NCBI GenBank assembly: GCA_964196055.1
Contig: CAXMSF010000057.1
Coordinates: forward strand, 1-11,830
Origin: JAFDEI01 sp964196055
GTDB taxonomy: Bacteria; Myxococcota_A; UBA9160; SMWR01
Length of the DNA stretch: 11,830 nucleotides
Direction: 5' to 3'
Part shown: piece by piece, positions 6,561 through 11,830 of the stretch
Numbering within the stretch: the stretch's first letter is position 1
How the letters are laid out: each line of letters begins with the position of its first letter
The notes under the pieces: model-generated
The model's input: only the letters and a program-made list of their open reading frames with translations
Told to the model about the DNA's origin: nothing
The model's database searches: none
Translations under genes and position numbers: made by a program

Positions 6561-8672
6561 ATGCGAACGATCGTCATTGTCGTGGTGATTCACCTCACGC
6601 TATCCGTGTCGATCGCGATTCCATTACCTGCGCGTGCGCAACCCGTCACGGCACGCGTCTTCGAGGGAATGGAGCCGGGTGAAACCGAAGGAATTCCGAA
6701 TGTCCGGATTTCCTTCAACCTGCCGGTCCGCTATCTCAGTCACAGCCCGCGTGACAGCGGTGATTCGATCCACATCCAATTCTTCCCGCTAATCGTCTCT
6801 GAATTGGGCGGGGCCGAGTTCTTTCATCGCGAATCGCTCCAGCTACCGCGAGATCTACCGGCTCCAATCGTCGAAGTGGTCTATGACGGAATCGTTGCAG
6901 GCCGACCGATCCTCGACCTGAGGCTTGCCCGTTCCGTGCGCTTCGAGGTCCGCCAGGGCGACGATCTTCGCAGCATCGTAATCGCGTTTCCGCGCGACAC
7001 CGCCGTCAGTCTTGATCCGGTCGAACCCGATCCCCCCCTCCCGAACACGCCAAAAGAACGAGTCTCCAATGAGCGTGCAGAAGAAATGATGAAGGAAGGC
7101 CGCCGCGCAATGACGGCCGGTGAGTTCGATCGGGCTGTGCCGATCTTTACCAAAGTCCTGTCGCACTCGGATGGCCCCGCAGCCAAACAGGCCCAGGAAC
7201 TCCTCGGCCTAGCTCGTGAACGCAAGGGACAGCTCGCTCACGCCAAAGCGGAATACGAGACCTATCTGGAGCGCTACCCGGATGGCGAAGGCGCCAACCG
7301 CGTGCGGCAGCGGCTCGAGGCTCTAGTGACCGCTCGCGCAGAGCCGCCCGCCCCCAGACGATCCGATCCGCCCGAGTCGAAACCCCTCGACTTCACAGCG
7401 ATTGGCAGCACCTACGTGGGATACCGGCGACAGAACCTGTACCCGCGCAACGAAGCGATATTGCTCACCGATTCCTCGTTGTTCACCGACCTCCACCTCG
7501 AGGCTCGACTTCGGAGCGATCGCTATACCTTTCGCTCGCAATATACAGGCGGCTACAGCTACGACTTTCTGGAAGGCGGCTCCGATGAGTCGCGCACCAA
7601 CTCGCTCTTCATCGAAGCGGAAGACCATCCCAACCGGCTTCAGGGCTTCATCGGCCGCCGCTCCCTCAGCACCGCGGGAATCTTCAGCAGGTTCGACGGG
7701 CTACGCCTGACCTACGGATTGAGCGAGCGCTGGAAGTTCGGAGCTGCTGCGGGCTTCCCCGTCGACTACGAAGACTCGAACAGGATCCAGACGGACCACA
7801 CCTTCGCGGGAATCAGTCTCGACATCATGAAGATCGCAGAATCGGTCAACGCGCAGGTATACGCCGTCGGACAGTGGCGAAGAGGCACGACCGATCGCGC
7901 CGCCGTTGGCGCTGAAATCCATTACTTCGATCAGGGTCGGTTCGCGGCCGCCTTCGTCGACTACGACTTCTACTTTAAGGAATTGAATCTCGCGCAACTG
8001 ATCGGAAACTGGCAGGTCACCCAGTCGACGCTGCTCACCACCTACCTCGCCTACCGGCGTGTTCCCGCACTGACGTCACAGAATGCGCTTCAGGGCCAGG
8101 CGGCCGACGAACTCCGAGATCTCCGCGACGAATATTCGGCAAGCGAAATCAGGGAACTCGCTCGCGACCACACGGCGAAGTCCACGACCTTGACGTTTGG
8201 TGTCAACCAGTTCCTGAGCGACACTGTCCAACTCTCCGTCGATTTCACCGCCGCCGACTACTCCGGGACGCGGGCCACCGACGGCATCGCCGCCATCCAA
8301 GGTACGGGCTTCGAGTTCAACTATTCGTCCCAGATCATCTGGAACAACTTCCTGGGCCGGCCGGGTATCGGAATCGTCGGGCTGCGGTACTACGACGGAG
8401 CGGACAACGACCTCCTGACGGCGACCATCGACGGACGCTATCCGATCACTCGAGACCTTCGTGTGAACCCGAGGTTGCTCACCAGCTACCGCATGTCGAG
8501 CGCTACCGGTGATGTCCTCGCGCTGATTCCGTCTCTGCGATTCGACTACCGAATCTGGAAGATGAACTTCGACGCGGAAATCGGGGGCGAATGGCTGCTT
8601 CCCATGAACCCCTCGTCGGCCGGCGAACGACTGGGCTACTCGATCTCCGTCGGCCTTCGCTACGACTACTGA
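6561..8672 (+). CDS. Outer-membrane beta-barrel protein with AMIN-like and TPR periplasmic domains
   Basis: The 703-residue protein has four parts. A signal peptide covers residues 1-26 (cleavage after ARA). A beta-rich domain at 30-147 ends with LDLRLARSVRFEVRQG and RSIVIAF, which looks like an AMIN-type fold. A helical TPR segment lies at about 170-256, where EGRRAMTAGEFDRAVPIFTK and AKAEYETYLERYPDG are typical of BamD/YbgF-like repeats. A proline-rich linker (262-275) leads to a barrel from about 278 to 703. I count roughly 22 alternating amphipathic strands, and the chain ends in LRYDY, a C-terminal aromatic signal for Bam-dependent insertion. There is no cysteine and no heme motif. No strong ribosome site precedes the ATG. 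It heads the plus-strand operon and is divergent from the multiheme cytochromes. It may be the outer-membrane sleeve for them, but a porin or surface role unrelated to electrons is possible. Confidence 0.85.
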   Translation: MRTIVIVVVIHLTLSVSIAIPLPARAQPVTARVFEGMEPGETEGIPNVRISFNLPVRYLSHSPRDSGDSIHIQFFPLIVSELGGAEFFHRESLQLPRDLPAPIVEVVYDGIVAGRPILDLRLARSVRFEVRQGDDLRSIVIAFPRDTAVSLDPVEPDPPLPNTPKERVSNERAEEMMKEGRRAMTAGEFDRAVPIFTKVLSHSDGPAAKQAQELLGLARERKGQLAHAKAEYETYLERYPDGEGANRVRQRLEALVTARAEPPAPRRSDPPESKPLDFTAIGSTYVGYRRQNLYPRNEAILLTDSSLFTDLHLEARLRSDRYTFRSQYTGGYSYDFLEGGSDESRTNSLFIEAEDHPNRLQGFIGRRSLSTAGIFSRFDGLRLTYGLSERWKFGAAAGFPVDYEDSNRIQTDHTFAGISLDIMKIAESVNAQVYAVGQWRRGTTDRAAVGAEIHYFDQGRFAAAFVDYDFYFKELNLAQLIGNWQVTQSTLLTTYLAYRRVPALTSQNALQGQAADELRDLRDEYSASEIRELARDHTAKSTTLTFGVNQFLSDTVQLSVDFTAADYSGTRATDGIAAIQGTGFEFNYSSQIIWNNFLGRPGIGIVGLRYYDGADNDLLTATIDGRYPITRDLRVNPRLLTSYRMSSATGDVLALIPSLRFDYRIWKMNFDAEIGGEWLLPMNPSSAGERLGYSISVGLRYDY

Positions 8673-8693
8673 CGACCCAACCGGAGGACTCGC

Positions 8694-10004
8694 ATGAGTT
8701 CGATCGACCCGTTTTCACTGCTCAGCTATATCGGAATGTTCCTCCTGGTCTGGATTCCGTATGGCGTTCATCGCAACCGCCGGTCTGCCAGGAATCGCGC
8801 GCTGCTAGCGGAATCGCAGCGCACGGGGATGATCGAGCCGCCGTCGCTGCACCCCGTCATCGATCCGTCGGAGTGCCTGGGATGCGGAAGCTGCGTTCCC
8901 GCCTGCCCGGAAGGTGACGTCCTCGGATTGATCGACGACAAGGCAGTGCTCGTTCGCCCGTCGAACTGCATCGGACACGGCGCCTGCATGGAGGCGTGTC
9001 CGCAGGACGCCATTACTCTGGTGCTCGGAACCGAGCGGCGCGGCGTAGACATTCCCATGGTGGCGCCGAACTTCGAGACCAACGTCGCCGGCATCTTCGT
9101 CGCCGGAGAGCTCGGCGGCATGGGGCTGATCCGGAATGCGATCGAGCAAGGCCGCCAAGCCATCGACTCTGTCCGCTCGCTCGACGGCGTCGGAACCGGC
9201 GACTGCCTCGATGTGCTGATCGTCGGTGCCGGCCCGGCCGGCTTCTCGGCATCGCTCGCGGCGAAACAGCACGGACTTCGATTCGAGACGATCGAACAGG
9301 AAACGCTCGGCGGAACCGTCGCCCACTACCCGCGCGGCAAGATCGTGATGACGGCGCCGGTTCAGCTTCCGTTGTACGGCAAGGTCAAGTTGCGAGAAAC
9401 GACCAAGGAGGCGCTGCTCGAATTCTGGGAAGACGTCGAACGGCGCACGGGTCTCGAGATCCGTTATGAGGAAAGGGTCGAGGGAATCACGCAGGACGGG
9501 AATGGTTTCGAGGTGGAAAGCTCGCGCGGCAAGTACCGCGCGCGCTCAATCGTTCTGGCAATCGGGCGTCGGGGAACTCCGCGCAAGCTTGGAGCCCTGG
9601 GAGAGGATCTTTCGAAGGTCGTCTACCGCCTCATCGATTCCGAGCAGTATCGCGGACAGAACGTGCTGGTCGTGGGCGGCGGAGATAGCGCGCTCGAAGC
9701 GGCCACGAGCCTGGCCGCTGAGCCCGGAACGCGAGCGACCCTCTCCTACCGCGGCGATGGCTTCTCGCGCGCCAAGCCGAAGAACCGCGAGAAAGTCACC
9801 GCAGCCACCGACTCGGGTCGACTCCAGCTGTTGCTGGAATCGAACGTAAAGGAGATCACCGAGTCGGAAGTCCGTATCGAGACCGACGGGCGGATCGAAT
9901 CGCTCGCCGTCGACTCGATCATCGTCTGTGCAGGCGGAATCCTGCCGACCGGATTCCTGAAGTCCATCGGCGTCGCGATCGAAACGAAGCACGGAGAAGC
10001 TTGA
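8694..10004 (+). CDS. Membrane-anchored ferredoxin-flavin oxidoreductase (YpdA/TrxR-like, permuted)
   Basis: The 436-residue protein starts at ATG 8694 with GGAGG six bases upstream, 21 bp after the barrel gene. Residues 8-24 form one membrane helix followed by HRNRR, so the rest should face the cytosol. Residues 61-102 are a 2x[4Fe-4S] ferredoxin module: C61/C64/C67/C71P, then C92-x2-H95-x2-C98-x3-C102P, where His replaces the second Cys. Residues 116-160 resemble the FAD-capping segment that normally ends thioredoxin-reductase-like proteins (TNVAGIFVAGELGGMGLI). The FAD motif VGAGPAG (177-183) and the NAD(P) motif VVGGGDSALE (326-335) follow. The redox CxxC of thioredoxin reductase is absent. 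Likely reaction: electron transfer between NAD(P)H, FAD and Fe-S centres, with the membrane cytochrome b as a plausible partner. The fold is secure; substrate and direction are not known. Confidence 0.88.
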   Translation: MSSIDPFSLLSYIGMFLLVWIPYGVHRNRRSARNRALLAESQRTGMIEPPSLHPVIDPSECLGCGSCVPACPEGDVLGLIDDKAVLVRPSNCIGHGACMEACPQDAITLVLGTERRGVDIPMVAPNFETNVAGIFVAGELGGMGLIRNAIEQGRQAIDSVRSLDGVGTGDCLDVLIVGAGPAGFSASLAAKQHGLRFETIEQETLGGTVAHYPRGKIVMTAPVQLPLYGKVKLRETTKEALLEFWEDVERRTGLEIRYEERVEGITQDGNGFEVESSRGKYRARSIVLAIGRRGTPRKLGALGEDLSKVVYRLIDSEQYRGQNVLVVGGGDSALEAATSLAAEPGTRATLSYRGDGFSRAKPKNREKVTAATDSGRLQLLLESNVKEITESEVRIETDGRIESLAVDSIIVCAGGILPTGFLKSIGVAIETKHGEA

Positions 10005-10008
10005 CGTC

Positions 10009-11830
10009 ATGTCACGACGAACGCTGTCAGTCGTGGTCGCGGTTCTGCTGCTCACAGCGGCGCCCGCGGCCGCTACCAACCTCGAAGAAGCCGAGCAGGC
10101 GATCCGTGAGCGTCGCTTCGAACATGCTGCGGAAATTCTCGAAGTGCTGGCGGATGAAGGCGACGTGAATGCGCAGTATCGACTGGGCTCGATGTACCGC
10201 ACCGGACGCGGCGTCCCCATGAATCATGGCATCGCAATCAGCTGGCTCTTGCGATCAGCCGAGGGTGGCAATTGGCATGCTCAGTACAGCCTGGGAACGA
10301 TGTTCCAGAACGGCTGGGGGGTGGAGGCGGATCGGGAGAAGGCCGTCCACTGGTATCGCACGGCCGCAATTCGTGGGCACACTCTTGCAACCGAACGGTT
10401 GCAAGAGATCGAAACCTCCAGCGTATTGGCTGCCTCTCCCTCGCGTTTCAATTTCGCAGAAGGTGACGCCACTGCAAATCTCGCGCGCGCCTTGGAATTC
10501 GATGATCGAGATGTCGTCCGGGATGCGATCGAGCGGGGCGCCGACGTCGACGGCTCGAAGGGCGAAGGCCGTACCTTCCTGACGGAAGCAGTGGAGCGGG
10601 GCCATTCCCAATTCGTTGTCGAACTGCTAGCTGCGGGCGCCGACCCGAACCGCCGCGACGGCTTCGGAGATACACCGCTGATGACTGCCGCGCGAGAAGG
10701 GCGCCACGACATCGTCGACCGACTCATCGCCGCCGGTGCGGACACCGACGCGGTCGATTCGGGTGGCCTCACCGCGCTCATGATTGCCGCGCGCAGGGGG
10801 CGCCTGAAATCGGCACAGTCACTGATCCGAGCGGGCGCAGACCTCGAAGGGCAGGACCCCGACGGGCGCACTGCCCACAGCCTCGCACTCGCCGCGAGCG
10901 AACGGCCCCTCGCCGCAGCACTGCGCAAGGCCGGCGCGCAGGTTCAGGTCGCGAGTTCGGAGGGTGTGGACGAGCGAGCGGCGTGGTTGCGGCAGAGCCG
11001 GAGCGAGAACCGGATCGCCGCTCCGGCGAAACTGGACACCGCTGCGACCCCGTACGCGGGTTGGAGCGACCTCATCGTCGCCGCCTGGCGCGGAGACCGC
11101 GAAATCGTCGCCGCCCTGCTGGCCAAGGGCGCCGACGTACGCGAAACCGACTCCGAAGGCAACACCGCGCTCGCGCGCGCAGCAGGAAGAGGCCACGACC
11201 GCATCGTTCGGCAATTGCTCTCCGCCGGCGCGGCCGTCGATTCTCGCAACGAGAACAGCCGAACCCCGCTCGCGTGGGCGGCCGCGGAGGGCCATGCAAA
11301 GACCGTCGTGGAACTCATCGCGCGCGGCGGCGACATCTCGATTCCGGATTCGGGTGGCTCGACTGCTTTGGTGTCAGCCGCCCGCGGCGGTCATGCAGAG
11401 GTCGTAGAGCGGTTGCTCGAAGCCGGCGCGAAGATCGATTCCGCTTCCAGCGAGAGCGCGACGCCGCTTCAGCTCGCAGTCCGCAATCGCCACGGTCCTG
11501 TTGTCGAACTGCTGGTCGCTCGAGGCGCGAACGTTCGCGGCGAAGCCGGGCAGGCTGCGATCTGCGAGGCAGCTCGAAACGGAGACTCCGGATCCGCGAC
11601 GCCTCTGCTCGCAGCGGGAGTCGGCGCAAACACGCGCTGCCGTAGCGGCCAACCGCTGCTCGTAGTGGCCGCCGATCGCGGCGACGCGGGGTTCGTGTCC
11701 CTGTTGGTTCGGAACGGAGGCGAGGTCGACGAGCACAAGCCAGGTGGAAACAGCGCGCTCGCAATCGCGGCGGGCCGCGGCCACCTGGATGTCGTGCGTC
11801 AGCTCCTCGAACTCGGAGCCGATGTCGACG
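10009..11830 (+). CDS. Secreted Sel1-repeat/ankyrin-repeat protein (3' end outside window)
   Basis: The reading frame is open for 607 codons to the window edge without a stop. It begins at ATG 10009, four bases after the preceding stop; GGAG lies about 12 bases upstream, so translation is probably coupled. Residues 1-22 are a signal peptide (cleavage after APAAA), placing the protein in the periplasm. Two Sel1-like repeats (about 53-88 and 89-124; AQYRLGSMYRTGRGV, AQYSLGTMFQNGWGV) are followed by a first ankyrin array (about 154-315, the last unit degenerate). A 35-residue linker leads to a second array (about 351 to the edge, at least eight units; pattern TAL..AA..GH..VV..LL..GADV). Both repeat types bind proteins and have no catalysis of their own. 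Third in the plus-strand operon, it may be a periplasmic scaffold for the cytochromes or barrel; that is inference from context. Confidence 0.9.
   Translation, partial: MSRRTLSVVVAVLLLTAAPAAATNLEEAEQAIRERRFEHAAEILEVLADEGDVNAQYRLGSMYRTGRGVPMNHGIAISWLLRSAEGGNWHAQYSLGTMFQNGWGVEADREKAVHWYRTAAIRGHTLATERLQEIETSSVLAASPSRFNFAEGDATANLARALEFDDRDVVRDAIERGADVDGSKGEGRTFLTEAVERGHSQFVVELLAAGADPNRRDGFGDTPLMTAAREGRHDIVDRLIAAGADTDAVDSGGLTALMIAARRGRLKSAQSLIRAGADLEGQDPDGRTAHSLALAASERPLAAALRKAGAQVQVASSEGVDERAAWLRQSRSENRIAAPAKLDTAATPYAGWSDLIVAAWRGDREIVAALLAKGADVRETDSEGNTALARAAGRGHDRIVRQLLSAGAAVDSRNENSRTPLAWAAAEGHAKTVVELIARGGDISIPDSGGSTALVSAARGGHAEVVERLLEAGAKIDSASSESATPLQLAVRNRHGPVVELLVARGANVRGEAGQAAICEAARNGDSGSATPLLAAGVGANTRCRSGQPLLVVAADRGDAGFVSLLVRNGGEVDEHKPGGNSALAIAAGRGHLDVVRQLLELGADVD

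Noticed and set aside
8694..10004. Thioredoxin reductase assignment
   Set aside because: The FAD and NAD(P) folds match, but the redox-active CxxC between them is missing and a ferredoxin module plus membrane helix are present, so disulfide reduction of thioredoxin is unlikely.

Overview
The window is GC-rich chromosomal DNA, tightly packed with genes and showing no mobile elements, RNA genes or CRISPR arrays. The mix of a bacterial cytochrome P450, a ClsC-type phospholipase D, very large multiheme c-type cytochromes, an outer-membrane beta-barrel and a Sel1/ankyrin protein points to a Gram-negative (diderm) bacterium. The style fits proteobacteria, Myxococcota or an uncultivated 'deltaproteobacteria-like' lineage, but I cannot place it more precisely from sequence alone.

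Layout. (1) Positions 1-1047, plus strand: the 3' end of a cytochrome P450, a weak terminator-like hairpin, then a small SnoaL/NTF2-like protein. (2) Positions 1044-6322, minus strand: an apparent four-gene operon, read from 6322 downward. It holds a di-heme b-type membrane cytochrome, a secreted cytochrome with 21 CXXCH motifs, a second secreted cytochrome with 15 CXXCH motifs plus one CX3CH, and a ClsC-like cardiolipin synthase whose TTG start overlaps the preceding gene. (3) Positions 6323-6560: a divergent control region with a near-consensus CRP-type site. (4) Positions 6561-11830, plus strand: a three-gene operon. It holds an AMIN-like/TPR/beta-barrel outer-membrane protein, a membrane-anchored ferredoxin-flavin oxidoreductase with a permuted FAD fold, and a periplasmic Sel1-ankyrin protein that runs off the window end.

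Working together. The two divergent operons read as one candidate trans-envelope electron-transfer system. In this model a cytosol-facing, membrane-tethered NAD(P)H/FAD/Fe-S enzyme exchanges electrons with a di-heme cytochrome b in the inner membrane. At least 36 periplasmic c-type hemes then carry them across the periplasm, and a roughly 22-strand barrel sits in the outer membrane. The parts and their order are seen in the sequence. The electron path, its direction and the barrel's role as a conduit are inference. I do not recognise this combination (TPR-fused barrel, 21-heme and 15/16-heme repeat cytochromes, permuted Fd-flavin reductase) as one of the named porin-cytochrome systems such as MtrCAB, MtoAB, OmcB-type or Ext.
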